Source: Lacrimispora indolis DSM 755
GTDB lineage: Bacteria > Bacillota > Clostridia > Lachnospirales > Lachnospiraceae
Direction: 5' to 3'
DNA length: 64,000 bases
NCBI RefSeq assembly: GCF_000526995.1
Contig: NZ_AZUI01000001.1
Coordinates: 682,001-746,000 of the forward strand
The notes beneath the pieces were generated by a model. It ran no database searches, was not told the DNA's origin, and saw only the letters and a list, made by a program, of their open reading frames with translations. The first letter of the stretch is position 1. Every line of letters begins with the position of its first letter. The position numbers and the translations under genes were made by a program. Below are positions 16,490 to 25,302 of the stretch, in pieces.

Positions 16490-16910
16490 TTACCCCCCTC
16501 AAATACACGCTGAAATCTCCGGTCGGCTTCTTTTCTGCACAGTAAAACGTTACATATCCATCTTCTGTTTCACCGTCAGTTATCATTCCAACCATTTTTC
16601 TTCTAAGTTTTACCTCTGCCGGTGATAATTCCTTTGGAGTACATGGACTGATTATAGGATTATCTGATGCTTTTATCCCAGTCACCGCGATTTTCTGGCT
16701 GTATGGAATCATATTGCTCCAACCAGAGGCAGGAATAATGACCTCTATCGGCCGTTCATGCTGCTCCAGAATCATCTTATTATAGAAAGTATTATTGAAA
16801 AGCTGTTCTATCTCAAAAGCCATTTCCTGACCATCTGCCAGAGTCTCTCTATCCCACTTTCTGATTTCCATAGTATATTCAGGTGGGGTTTTTACATTGC
16901 AAAATATCAT
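16476..16910 (-). CDS. Hypothetical tail-fibre-region phage protein
   Basis: The 144-residue protein begins MIFCNVKTPPEYTMEIRKWD and has the stretch TFYNKMILEQHERPIEVIIP. It has a clear AAGGAGG ribosome binding site and overlaps the next fibre gene, so it is a real member of the operon. I do not recognise the domain. Its place between the tail-collar-like protein and the fibre shaft suggests a fibre connector or fibre component. Confidence 0.68.
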   Translation of the reverse strand: MIFCNVKTPPEYTMEIRKWDRETLADGQEMAFEIEQLFNNTFYNKMILEQHERPIEVIIPASGWSNMIPYSQKIAVTGIKASDNPIISPCTPKELSPAEVKLRRKMVGMITDGETEDGYVTFYCAEKKPTGDFSVYLRGVSDNG

Positions 16911-16922
16911 AATTTAACCTCC

Positions 16923-17318
16923 TTAAAAGATTTCATCCATATCATAGATCTGCGGGATGTCTGCATCTTTTCCTTTACGCATAAATGTCCGATAGGCAAT
17001 TAAATCGCCATCCGAATCAAACAACCCCATTTCCGATATTTCTCTTCCTGTAAGCTCGTCCTTATCCAGAGTAGCAGTAAAACGGCATGTCGATTCCATA
17101 TCATTTACATATGCATGGGTTTCGATCTCCTTCATCAACAGCTCATTATAAAGCCCGATTTCATTGCCTGTTGTTGTCTTAGGCTGTCCGTTTTCATCCA
17201 CTCCTCCGTCTCCCCATGCCATATGTGTGATAATTGGGAGTGTTATATCCCCGGCATGAGCCTTGCAAAACTTCTTCCTTCCTGTTGTTGTTATTACTCC
17301 ATTTGATGTATTTGTCAT
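16923..17318 (-). CDS. Phage tail-fibre / collar-like protein
   Basis: The 131-residue protein starts MTNTSNGVITTTGRKKFCKA and contains IITHMAWGDGGVD, GNEIGLYNELLMKEI and LTGREISEMGLFDSDGDL. This is the pattern of short phage tail-fibre N-terminal proteins (DUF3751-like), in which the conserved ISE.GLFD segment anchors fibres to the baseplate. It follows the YmfQ/XkdU-like gene by 15 bases and lies directly before the other fibre genes, fitting the order baseplate then fibre. Confidence 0.78.
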   Translation of the reverse strand: MTNTSNGVITTTGRKKFCKAHAGDITLPIITHMAWGDGGVDENGQPKTTTGNEIGLYNELLMKEIETHAYVNDMESTCRFTATLDKDELTGREISEMGLFDSDGDLIAYRTFMRKGKDADIPQIYDMDEIF

Positions 17319-17333
17319 TTTTCTCTTCCTCTC

Positions 17334-18260
17334 TTATAAAATTGATAAGCCACCATTTAACTTTCGCCTGCTATCTAATTTCCAAGTGCTATTCACCCTA
17401 TTTATGTTCATAACACGGATCGTACCTGCTGTTGCCTGTTCCTCTGTTTCAAATAATAAAGCTGCTTTCATTTTGCATTGTATATCTCTCCTTAAATCAG
17501 TTTTAAATCTCAATATGTTATTACCTGTGTTACTCTGCTCCACAAATACCGTCGGTACCTTTATTCGTTCTGCTCCTTTAACAAATTCTGAAACATTCGC
17601 TTCCAGTCTGGATCTTATCGGGTAAAAGTCGATAAATTCTCTACTGTTATACCCATTCAGCCTACAGCTGCCATTTAACGGCCAGAGATTATCCAAATAT
17701 AAGTACGAAAGATTGTAGCGAGGATAAAAACCTATCCGGTAGCGGATTGAATTTTTACAAGAAGTCTGAAAATTATAGTTTCCAGAATATTTACTGAAAA
17801 AAACTGTTTCCAAATTAGCTGGTACCATTTCTTGAATCATTCCTTGAATACTTTTTAAGACTGTTATTGGTCTCTCCTTCACTACAAGCTTCAATTTATA
17901 AATATGATGAAAAATATATAATTCGTAGTCTTCACCTAACAAAGCCGTTAGCTGCTCTCTTAATTTACTTCTGGAGTAAGGAAGTTGGTAATTCCAATTT
18001 GCCAAAACTGCTGATCTTCTCTCATCAAGCGTAAATTGAGGATCTGGTTTTAAATCTAAAAACTGCTCCCATTTCTTTATTCCCTGATAGTCTGTCGTCA
18101 AAATGAATCCAGCTTCCCAAATATACCGGCAGCTATCATAAAGATTTTTGAGTTCTTCCGCCTCTAGTTTCGCGATAGTGTTAAACTCAACAATTTCCTT
18201 AACGTACTCTGGGAAATAAGAGTTTAAATCATTTTCCCTCCGATCATACATGAATCTCAC
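17334..18260 (-). CDS. XkdU / YmfQ-like tail protein with a repeat-rich C-terminus
   Basis: Residues 1 to about 155 match the putative phage tail protein family next to baseplate J (XkdU / YmfQ, DUF2313): YFPEYVKEIVEFNTIAKLEA, FDLKPD-type segments with DERRSAVLANW, and IQGMIQEMVPANLE. The C-terminal half has the related motifs LDNLWPLNGSCRLNGY and STWKLDSRRKLNGG, a pattern common in tail proteins of this position. It would connect the baseplate wedge to the fibres. Its start overlaps the end of the baseplate J gene by 17 bases, as in PBSX. Confidence 0.84.
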   Translation of the reverse strand: MRFMYDRRENDLNSYFPEYVKEIVEFNTIAKLEAEELKNLYDSCRYIWEAGFILTTDYQGIKKWEQFLDLKPDPQFTLDERRSAVLANWNYQLPYSRSKLREQLTALLGEDYELYIFHHIYKLKLVVKERPITVLKSIQGMIQEMVPANLETVFFSKYSGNYNFQTSCKNSIRYRIGFYPRYNLSYLYLDNLWPLNGSCRLNGYNSREFIDFYPIRSRLEANVSEFVKGAERIKVPTVFVEQSNTGNNILRFKTDLRRDIQCKMKAALLFETEEQATAGTIRVMNINRVNSTWKLDSRRKLNGGLSIL

Positions 18261-19299
18261 CTCTCACAGCTATTCTATCCGATGGAATAACATAATTTTC
18301 ACTTTTCCCATTGATGTATGTATCAAACACATCAAGAATTCCTTCCACATCCAGCAGTTTGCTTTCAATTCTGGAAATCCTCACTACGTTTTCACTAAAC
18401 TCCTGCCAGGATTTGTTTAGTTCCGCCAGGTAACCATCGATCGTATTACTGATATCATCATAGCACCGACCGGCATCATACCCTGTCTGATATGTAATAT
18501 TAGTTACAATGGATATTTTCTCCCCCTCTGCGCCAACTACAGTTACCTCATGGCCAATGGGGGCCAGTCCATAACCCTTCCCTTGATTCGGCTCCGGGTC
18601 AATTTGATCCTGTACTGTTTGAATCAAATCTTCAGTAGGAATACTAAAAGATGAGTCAATAATAACCAGCTTCACAGTTCCACCACCGGCCCATGCAGGA
18701 AAGACTTTTACCCCTCCCACTCCAGAAATTGCAGATACCTTTTCTTTATAATCTGCTATATTTCCACCATACGCCTGTGATTTTAAACTATTAAAATATC
18801 GCTTGCGAAATCGCTCTGTTTCTTCCTCATCTTCTCCAGGTATTAATAATTCCGTCAATTCTGCCTTTGTCAGCCCTTTTATATATTCAATAGGGATTAA
18901 TCTGCCAAAGTTGCTGTTACCAGCTGCTCCGATTGTCTCACATCGCATTCTGTATTCACCGATACCCAATCGTTCTACAGCTGTATAGTTTAAAACATCT
19001 GATGAAAAACGACTACCAATGGATATTTCTACATTGAATTCTCCTTTTAATTCTGCATAGGTAGCTGCTTTTGGTATTACTCCACGCTCTGCTGCCCTAC
19101 GAATTAAAAATTCCCGACTTGCTGAATCAGCAAACATTTCCTTTAAAACATGATCCAACTCAATATATGTAATTGCAATTTCCGCTGCTGATGGAGCTAA
19201 AGCTGTGTAAATGACAGATCCTTCCCTTCTATCCAGTTCTTTTGGAACCCGATCCAGCATTCGTTTCAAAATAACTTCATACGTCATATCCTCATACAT
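18244..19299 (-). CDS. Baseplate J / gp47-like protein (XkdT)
   Basis: The 351-residue protein contains LIRRAAERGVIPKAATYAEL, the cysteine/glycine-poor central part with ETIGAAGNSNFGRLIPI and GEDEEETERFRKRY, and VSAISGVGGVKVFPAWAGGG. This is the baseplate_J (P2 gpJ / T4 gp6-like) family. It builds the baseplate wedges that switch conformation and trigger sheath contraction. Length matches the family. Its start overlaps the stop of the XkdS-like gene by one base. Confidence 0.92.
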   Translation of the reverse strand: MYEDMTYEVILKRMLDRVPKELDRREGSVIYTALAPSAAEIAITYIELDHVLKEMFADSASREFLIRRAAERGVIPKAATYAELKGEFNVEISIGSRFSSDVLNYTAVERLGIGEYRMRCETIGAAGNSNFGRLIPIEYIKGLTKAELTELLIPGEDEEETERFRKRYFNSLKSQAYGGNIADYKEKVSAISGVGGVKVFPAWAGGGTVKLVIIDSSFSIPTEDLIQTVQDQIDPEPNQGKGYGLAPIGHEVTVVGAEGEKISIVTNITYQTGYDAGRCYDDISNTIDGYLAELNKSWQEFSENVVRISRIESKLLDVEGILDVFDTYINGKSENYVIPSDRIAVRGEIHV

Positions 19300-19700
19300 T
19301 AAATGTTCACCTCCTTCTCAACTACGATTTCTCCCAAAATGGTATGAACCATAAACCTTACATGAAGCGACTGCCCATTGCTTTCAAAAGAAAACGTATC
19401 AACACTCTGTATCCGGTCATCCTGCTGCAACGCTTCTTTGATTCTCTTTTTGATCTTTGCCTTTACCAGCCCTGTTGATTTTCCAAATAAGTTTTTAAAC
19501 TCCACACCATAATTCCAGCTGTAAATCAGCCAATCGAACCGTTCTGTATTAAGAATACAGAACACGGTTTGCCTTATCGCCTCCAAGCCATCTACAGTTC
19601 CGACCACGCGCTTTGTTTCCGTATCAAGACGAAAGGTTTTTGACGGCATCTGGACCACCTTAATATCCTGCTCTAAAATATTACCTGTCACCGGAAGCAT
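19299..19700 (-). CDS. XkdS-like baseplate protein (DUF2634, gp25-like)
   Basis: The 133-residue protein has KTFRLDTETKRVVGTVDGLE and AIRQTVFCILNTERFDWLIY followed by WNYGVEFKNLFGK, the DUF2634 pattern of PBSX XkdS. It is a relative of the lysozyme-like gp25 wedge protein, which nucleates the sheath at the baseplate. It sits 16 bases after the XkdR-like gene in the canonical order R-S-T. Confidence 0.9.
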   Translation of the reverse strand: MLPVTGNILEQDIKVVQMPSKTFRLDTETKRVVGTVDGLEAIRQTVFCILNTERFDWLIYSWNYGVEFKNLFGKSTGLVKAKIKKRIKEALQQDDRIQSVDTFSFESNGQSLHVRFMVHTILGEIVVEKEVNI

Positions 19701-19716
19701 GGCAACACCTCCTTTC

Positions 19717-20031
19717 CTACCACGTACCCATTACCACATACTGTTGCCCGCCTCTCTTCTGAAGCAGAAGCACCTTTTGACCTGCTTTTAACCCATCTTT
19801 TACAGTTACAGCCACCTGACCGATTCCAGGAATATTCATTTCCTCCGTATGGTCCGTAAATTGTTTCAGCAGAATGATCTGTGATTCGGACAGGATTGTC
19901 TTCTGATCAATTTGTATTTCCATAGGATTTACTTTAATTACAGTTCCTGGTATCACGTCACATGGATCTCCCGCTTCGATTGCCTGAATTACGATCCGTT
20001 TTATATTTTCGATCCATTCCACATCAGCCAC
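19717..20031 (-). CDS. XkdR-like protein (DUF2577)
   Basis: The 104-residue protein carries VIPGTVIKVNPMEIQIDQK and KDGLKAGQKVLLLQKRGGQQ, typical of DUF2577 (PBSX XkdR), a small OB-like baseplate hub or spike component. It overlaps the XkdQ-like gene by eight bases, indicating translational coupling. Confidence 0.9.
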   Translation of the reverse strand: MADVEWIENIKRIVIQAIEAGDPCDVIPGTVIKVNPMEIQIDQKTILSESQIILLKQFTDHTEEMNIPGIGQVAVTVKDGLKAGQKVLLLQKRGGQQYVVMGTW

Positions 20032-20980
20032 TGACCTTCGCCCCCCTTAATGTCAAATCCATGGTATGTACTCCCTCATCAATTTTATGGGTCACAGACT
20101 CGATCACCAGATAATTTTTCAACTCCATGTCCTTTATATCCAGGAACACCGGAATCAGGCAGCCCGCCCGCACCCGGATATCTCCAAAAGCATCCTTTAC
20201 AGTCAAAGTCCTGGAAGGGCGGTTATACAAAGTTAAATATGTTTCCGCTATGGCCTGGCCGTCTACCCCTTTATCAATGGACTCGTCTTTCTGGAGAATT
20301 CCCCATTTGTTGATATTTTCAGTATGTTTTGTCATATAGATTTCTCTTTGCTTTGTATCATTGTTGTCACAATACAGTTTGATCTGGTTGTAAGTATTGC
20401 TGTCAATGCTGACCTTATAGTCATAATCCTGAGCCGCCTTGCCATCAATCATGATGTCAAGCTTCATGTTATTCATATTTTTCAAAGTCAGTTTTCCTGC
20501 ATCGTCATAAAATGTAAACAAGTTCTTTGTATGTATCATAGCGAGATCCAGATTGTTTAAAATAATATCAAACAGGGTTTTATCCTTTTCTTTTCTGGAG
20601 ATTCGTTCCCCTGTATCCTCTAATTCTCCTGTGTTTAGATTGTAATCCCTGGCTATCATCTGGATCACCTCTCCTGCAGTTAAATCCGTGTAATTATAGG
20701 TATCTTTATTTTTTAAATATCTCAGCTGATCATAAGCAGTAACCTTCATTTCCCCATCACTGCTCCAGTTACGCTCAAAAATAAATCCAAAGAAAACGGG
20801 TTTCCCATCCACATCCAGACGGAGGGCGTTGCCCTCCTCGATCTGGAGGCGTTTGTCCGGAACCAAGGTAAAAGAACACTTTCCGGGCTGCCCTCTGCGC
20901 TGAGTTTCCCAGGTAATGGCTCCTTTTACTACCGGCTCATATACGGTCTGACCGTTCTGGATATATAAATGTACTTCCAT
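20024..20980 (-). CDS. XkdQ-like tail hub protein (gpD/gp27 family)
   Basis: The 318-residue protein begins MEVHLYIQNGQTVYEPVVKG and shows WETQRRGQPGKCSFTLVPD, VTAYDQLRYLKNKDTYNY and VRAGCLIPVFLDIKDMEL, the pattern of PBSX XkdQ. Members form the central hub through which the tube exits and correspond to P2 gpD / T4 gp27. It lies between the LysM gene and the XkdR-like gene as in PBSX. Confidence 0.9.
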   Translation of the reverse strand: MEVHLYIQNGQTVYEPVVKGAITWETQRRGQPGKCSFTLVPDKRLQIEEGNALRLDVDGKPVFFGFIFERNWSSDGEMKVTAYDQLRYLKNKDTYNYTDLTAGEVIQMIARDYNLNTGELEDTGERISRKEKDKTLFDIILNNLDLAMIHTKNLFTFYDDAGKLTLKNMNNMKLDIMIDGKAAQDYDYKVSIDSNTYNQIKLYCDNNDTKQREIYMTKHTENINKWGILQKDESIDKGVDGQAIAETYLTLYNRPSRTLTVKDAFGDIRVRAGCLIPVFLDIKDMELKNYLVIESVTHKIDEGVHTMDLTLRGAKVSG

Positions 20981-20990
20981 TTCCTACCTC

Positions 20991-21659
20991 CTATGGCATA
21001 GTGAGAACCTGCCCCGGATAAATAACATTGGGATTTGTTATTTTATCCCGGTTCAGATTATGGATTTCCTGCCACCGGCTCCCATTGCCAAGCTGTTTTT
21101 TCGCTATGGACCACAGACAGTCTCCCTTATTAACCACATAAGTTTTCACCGGCGGCGGTTCTCCCTGACGTTCCTCCTGCGGTTGTACAGACTCTATTTT
21201 CTGATTTTCTTCAACAATAGAAAAATTCATAATTTTAGTTCCATAATTTTTATATTCCTTCATTGTAAGGGACACTATGAGATCAAGCCCCTGACTCACA
21301 TCATCCGTAACCTTATAATCTTCCAAAGTAACATCAATGCTGGTATCAAAAAGGCTGTTTCCTCCCGTTCCCTGGCGGATAACGGTGAATTCAAAAGGAC
21401 TTTTGCCATCCTTCAACTCCTGAAGCCGTTCCAGAAAATCTTCTGCACTGTCAATGCTGCCATCCCAAACTGCGCTGGGATAATCCATTTGAGGAATTAT
21501 TGCATCAATTCCGATTTCTGCAAGGCCAAAGGGCCTGATCAAATTGATTTCTTCGCCATTTATTAAGTTCACCGTCTTATTTTGCCCGCTATATTTAATA
21601 GGGATCTTTTCCGGCGGCAACGGGAGAAGCATATCATCAATATAAACTTCATATGCCAT
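20991..21659 (-). CDS. XkdP-like LysM tail protein
   Basis: The 222-residue protein has a tail-connector N-terminal part (MAYEVYIDDMLLPLPPEKIP, then INLIRPFGLAEIGI) and a LysM domain at residues 170-222 (TYVVNKGDCLWSIAKKQLG, ending NVIYPGQVLTMP). In PBSX-like tails this protein links tube and hub, and the LysM part can bind peptidoglycan. It shares its first base with the last base of the tape-measure gene, so translation is coupled. Confidence 0.91.
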   Translation of the reverse strand: MAYEVYIDDMLLPLPPEKIPIKYSGQNKTVNLINGEEINLIRPFGLAEIGIDAIIPQMDYPSAVWDGSIDSAEDFLERLQELKDGKSPFEFTVIRQGTGGNSLFDTSIDVTLEDYKVTDDVSQGLDLIVSLTMKEYKNYGTKIMNFSIVEENQKIESVQPQEERQGEPPPVKTYVVNKGDCLWSIAKKQLGNGSRWQEIHNLNRDKITNPNVIYPGQVLTMP

Positions 21660-24121
21660 TAAAAGTTCACTCCTTCCGCAGCTGAAGCAAGAATTTCATT
21701 GGTAGCATCACCGAGTCTGCGATACATTTCATCAATATCAGCTACATTCTTTATGGTGTTGTTGTTATTCACATCTACTTTTAGTTCAGCAAGGGTAAAT
21801 CGGTTGATGATTTCCTGTTCCGCAGCATCCCGCATATACTTTAACTCCTCATCCATGATATCCATTGAGTCTGCCATAGCTGCCGTATTCATAGCTGTAT
21901 CTCCGGTACTTTGGGCAATGCTGTCAGTTACACCAGGCAGACCAGATTCTGAGGAATTCCTGTCAAGGAAACTATTTATCCCGCCAAATTTATCCTTTAT
22001 GTTATCTCCCAACTCTCCTCCAAATTCATATCCGTTATGGGCTTTATCACCATAATTCCACCGTTTCAGTGGTATACCAAAATCAGCCAATACCTGATCC
22101 ATGTCCAGTTTATCTGCTTTGACCTCATAGGTCCCGTTTCCATACTTTTCAGCAAGCTGATCGGCAAGATTAGATAAATTATCCCGCCAGCCTTTCACGG
22201 TATCTGCCATATGGGTACCAAATACAAAGTCCAGGCCCTGTGCTATCTTTTGTATAACGCCAAGAACTGTATCACCTAAATCTGCAAATAAGTGAATTAC
22301 CGAAGCTACCGGATCATGAAACAGATTTCCGAAAAAGTTTGCAAAAGCTACCCAGCCATTATAAAAGTACTCAATAATCCCAAACCCGATTTCCAGGATT
22401 CCCATAAGAGCATTGGCTATAAATGCAACGGCTACCGCAATTGCGCCACATATCATCCCGGTTGCGCTGTAAGAGGTTCCGGCGAATTTATTAAAGGCAG
22501 CCACACCTGCATAAAACAGTCCTATCAAAATGATAATAAACATAATTATCCAATTAAGAGGGCAGGCAGCTAATGCTGCATTTAATCCGTCCTGGGCAGC
22601 TATCAATGCAATTATCGCTGCAGTCTCCGCCCAATCGCAGATCGTCTTCCACACTTGGCCAGCTGCATTCTTTATTGTAGCAATCCACCCATCTTTCAAC
22701 GTTGCATTGTAAACAATCAACGCCCCAATAATTCCCCACAAAACAGGCTCTATCACAGGCCATACTTCTGCAAAAGCCCTACCCACGGTTCCGGCCACAA
22801 ATCCAATGGTTCCAAAAATCCCGGTGATTTCACCGACATTTCCCTTAAGTCCGGCTGTAAAGCTGCTGATGGCTTTGGTCACATTGTCAACCATATTGCC
22901 TATAGGACCGGCAAGCCCCATATTGACTGTTTTAGCCAAAGAGCTCAGTGCACTGGCTGCATCATTGTATTTTACATTATTTAATTCTTCCAGATGTTCC
23001 GTTGACAGCTGTACGGAGCCATCCAAATTAGACAATGCCATAACCCCTTCGCTGCCTAACGCTCCCCAGGTGCTGCCAAACAATTTCATCCCTGCTACAT
23101 TCCTTTTCACAGGATCTTCCATACTGCTTAAAGCGGCTATCGTCTGCTGGAATGCCTGCTTTGCCGTATCGCCACCGCTTCCGAAAGCTTCCGTCATCTT
23201 TGCAGCATCAAGCCCCAAAGCGGAAAAACCTTCCCGGGCGTCCTTTCCTCCTCCAACAGTCCTTGATGTAAATTCCTTTACAGCGTCGCCTAACGTGCTG
23301 ACTGAAATTTCTCCATTCTGTGCTCCATTGACCAGCATGTTAAACATATCAGCTCCGCCAAGGCCTAAACTTTTAAACTGGGGAGAATATTCATTGATCG
23401 TATCCAAAAGCTCTCCGTTTTTATCAAGACCTGCCTGAGTTGCCTGCACGATTAAGTCCAATGACTGAGCACCGGTAACTCCAAACTGCGCTTGCAGCAC
23501 TCCTGCAGTACGGATACTGTCTGCCAGGCTGTAACCAAAAGTATCTTCCAGGAGCAATCCTGCTCTTGTAAGCTGTTCCAGGCTGTTCCCTGTCTGTCCG
23601 GTCATCTGATGAATGGATGATAAACTCTTTGCGGCATCTTCCGGACTTCCGCTTATGTTATCCACGTACAGGTTTTTCGTGCTTTGTTTTGCCGCCTCTA
23701 AATCCTGTCCCTGCATTCCGGTCCTGGACTGTATGAGATTACCGGCTGCTTTTATATCATTTGCCTGGTTAAATATTTCCATTGGACTGGTGTTGATTCC
23801 CATCTTACCCAGACCAGATAATGCCTTATCACAGAGTTTCTTCATTTTCTGGAATTTGTCATTGCCTTCATCTATGCTTTTATTTAATTCTTCCTGCTGC
23901 TCTTTGGCTTGCACAATTACTTCCGTAACCTGTTCAAACTGGATTCCCATGCTATGGATATCCGTTACGGATGCTGATATTCCCGGCAGACCCATAAAAT
24001 TATCTGCTGCCACCTGGAACTTTCGAAAGGACTCGCTAGTCATATTGATTGAATGATTGATCCTCGTTAATATGGAGGAGGCTCCATCCTGAAGCTGTAT
24101 TGAGTTTTGTATTGTTGCCAT
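21659..24121 (-). CDS. Tail tape-measure protein (XkdO-like)
   Basis: The 820-residue protein has a coiled-coil N-terminal part (EVIVQAKEQQEELNKSIDEG), a TP901-type tape-measure core (residues about 100-400, including QMTGQTGNSLEQLTRAGLLL and AREGFSALGLDAAKMTEAFG), then three strongly hydrophobic segments around residues 440-590 and a helical C-terminus. It sets tail length inside the growing tube and is probably ejected on contraction. At the commonly used 0.15 nm per residue, the tail should be near 120 nm long. It is 57 bases downstream of the frameshift extension of the tail chaperone gene. Confidence 0.92.
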   Translation of the reverse strand: MATIQNSIQLQDGASSILTRINHSINMTSESFRKFQVAADNFMGLPGISASVTDIHSMGIQFEQVTEVIVQAKEQQEELNKSIDEGNDKFQKMKKLCDKALSGLGKMGINTSPMEIFNQANDIKAAGNLIQSRTGMQGQDLEAAKQSTKNLYVDNISGSPEDAAKSLSSIHQMTGQTGNSLEQLTRAGLLLEDTFGYSLADSIRTAGVLQAQFGVTGAQSLDLIVQATQAGLDKNGELLDTINEYSPQFKSLGLGGADMFNMLVNGAQNGEISVSTLGDAVKEFTSRTVGGGKDAREGFSALGLDAAKMTEAFGSGGDTAKQAFQQTIAALSSMEDPVKRNVAGMKLFGSTWGALGSEGVMALSNLDGSVQLSTEHLEELNNVKYNDAASALSSLAKTVNMGLAGPIGNMVDNVTKAISSFTAGLKGNVGEITGIFGTIGFVAGTVGRAFAEVWPVIEPVLWGIIGALIVYNATLKDGWIATIKNAAGQVWKTICDWAETAAIIALIAAQDGLNAALAACPLNWIIMFIIILIGLFYAGVAAFNKFAGTSYSATGMICGAIAVAVAFIANALMGILEIGFGIIEYFYNGWVAFANFFGNLFHDPVASVIHLFADLGDTVLGVIQKIAQGLDFVFGTHMADTVKGWRDNLSNLADQLAEKYGNGTYEVKADKLDMDQVLADFGIPLKRWNYGDKAHNGYEFGGELGDNIKDKFGGINSFLDRNSSESGLPGVTDSIAQSTGDTAMNTAAMADSMDIMDEELKYMRDAAEQEIINRFTLAELKVDVNNNNTIKNVADIDEMYRRLGDATNEILASAAEGVNF

Positions 24122-24178
24122 ATACCTTCCCTCCTTTCCTTTCTAGAAGAACACCTTGAAAGGTGTCCTTCCATTTTT

Positions 24179-24346
24179 CTATCTTTTCCCTGCAGACTTC
24201 GCCTTTTGTGCTTCTTTCTTATCATTTTCCAGTTTTAGCTGTACTGCAGCCATAATAAACGCCCGTTCATACCGGTCCAGGCTCAAAAACTCATGAGGCC
24301 ATTTGTGGAGCTTGTGGAGGCAATAGTAGGCAATATTTGCTTCCAT
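24179..24346 (-). CDS. Tail assembly chaperone, second frame (gpT-like extension)
   Basis: A 55-codon frame starts MEANIAYYCLHKLHKWPHEF and continues LSLDRYERAFIMAAVQLKLE, with a GGAGGTG ribosome binding site before the ATG at 24346. The frame is open upstream and joins the -1 frame of the XkdN-like gene exactly at its A AAA AAC heptamer (24364-24370), without an intervening stop. It is therefore most likely made mainly as a C-terminal extension of the XkdN-like protein, giving a 203-residue fusion, like lambda gpG-T. Independent translation from its own ATG also looks possible. The gene lies between the chaperone and tape-measure genes, the standard place. Confidence 0.85.
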   Translation of the reverse strand: MEANIAYYCLHKLHKWPHEFLSLDRYERAFIMAAVQLKLENDKKEAQKAKSAGKR

Positions 24347-24360
24347 ATCACCTCCTTCTA

Positions 24361-24789
24361 TCAGTTTTTTGCCTCTTCCACCTGCTCTTCCAGAGTGATA
24401 TCAAAACCATTTACCTGCTGAATGCGTTCCAGATAACCTGCATATTCCCCTGCAGTCAGCATGGCCTTTAAAAGCCCGTCTGCCCCCATAACGTGATAGG
24501 AATCCTGCAGTTCCTTATCATTTAAGTTAGGGTAAACCGTGCATTCTGCCGCCAGCTTTCCAAGATAAAGGTTATAATCCGTCTCCTGGGTATACTGTCC
24601 CTTTTTTCCGGTCACTGAAACCCGCTTTGTGCTCTCTTTTCTCAGAGCTTCATCCTCCTTAGAGGAAATTGCTTTAATCTCCCATTCCACCGGTTTTTTG
24701 TCCGGACCTAAAAAGCGTTTGGAGGCAACATATTTTTCATGCTCTGCCTTAACTGCGTTCTGGCTCAAAAAACAACTTAAATCTCCCAT
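24361..24789 (-). CDS. XkdN-like tail assembly chaperone
   Basis: The 142-residue protein reads MGDLSCFLSQNAVKAEHEKY, then VEWEIKAISSKEDEALRKES and LGKLAAECTVYPNLNDKELQ, the pattern of PBSX XkdN. Proteins in this position bind the tape-measure protein and help the tube polymerise on it, and they are not part of the finished particle. The gene ends with a slippery heptamer and should also yield a longer frameshifted form. It is 22 bases downstream of the tube gene. Confidence 0.9.
   Translation of the reverse strand: MGDLSCFLSQNAVKAEHEKYVASKRFLGPDKKPVEWEIKAISSKEDEALRKESTKRVSVTGKKGQYTQETDYNLYLGKLAAECTVYPNLNDKELQDSYHVMGADGLLKAMLTAGEYAGYLERIQQVNGFDITLEEQVEEAKN
24364..24370 (-). promoter_or_regulatory. 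Programmed -1 ribosomal frameshift site (A AAA AAC)
   Basis: The zero frame of the XkdN-like gene ends GCA AAA AAC TGA. The heptamer A AAA AAC is the canonical X XXY YYZ slippery sequence, in the correct phase and immediately before the stop codon. Slipping back one base gives AAA AAA CTG ATA GAA and continues in frame into the 55-codon gene downstream. The ribosome binding site of that gene, 7-13 bases downstream, could also act as a stimulating Shine-Dalgarno-like element. Confidence 0.85.
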
Positions 24790-24811
24790 GTCCTCTTATC
24801 CCCTTTTTCTT

Positions 24812-25285
24812 TTACTGCATTCCCGCAAGGTTGCTGAATCTTTCCGGCATTTCCCAGCTTTCAAATGTGAATTCAAACTCATCTTCCAGATATTCCCCTG
24901 TTGCGTCAAATTTGGTGATAATGCCTCCATTTAAGTTGCAATCTTTTAAAATCACAGTCTGACGGCCGACCCTGGAAGCAGGATCCTCATTGGTTACCTG
25001 AATATCAAAATAAATATCTTTTCCAGTCTGCTGGAACTTGTATAAAATATCCCGGAAAATGCTTGTATTGTAATGAAAAGTAGCAGATCCGCTTCCCTTC
25101 ATTCCCACGGTCTTATTTCCCTTCATGGCCCGTCCCAGAATCGGGATCTCTGATTTCACCTTTTCAATCTTTGCCTCCAGATTCAGTGCCTGCATAAAAT
25201 TGTACCGCTCATTTTCAATTGTGATAAAACACTCTGCTTTTGTGGCGCTGATCGCGTCCCACGCGTCCATTGTAATATTGCTCAT
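24812..25285 (-). CDS. Tail tube protein (XkdM-like, DUF2001)
   Basis: The 157-residue protein contains WDAISATKAECFITIENERY, KTVGMKGSGSATFHYNTSIF and FDATGEYLEDEFEFTFESWE, the XkdM / DUF2001 pattern. It polymerises into the inner tube that is driven through the target envelope. It follows the sheath gene by 17 bases, the invariant order in myophages and R-type bacteriocins. Confidence 0.93.
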   Translation of the reverse strand: MSNITMDAWDAISATKAECFITIENERYNFMQALNLEAKIEKVKSEIPILGRAMKGNKTVGMKGSGSATFHYNTSIFRDILYKFQQTGKDIYFDIQVTNEDPASRVGRQTVILKDCNLNGGIITKFDATGEYLEDEFEFTFESWEMPERFSNLAGMQ

Positions 25286-25302
25286 ATTTTCTTACCCCTT
25301 TC

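Noticed and set aside
22806..23438. A 210-codon plus-strand frame opposite the tape-measure gene
   Set aside because: Long antisense frames are expected opposite alanine- and glycine-rich helical proteins; no start signal is seen.
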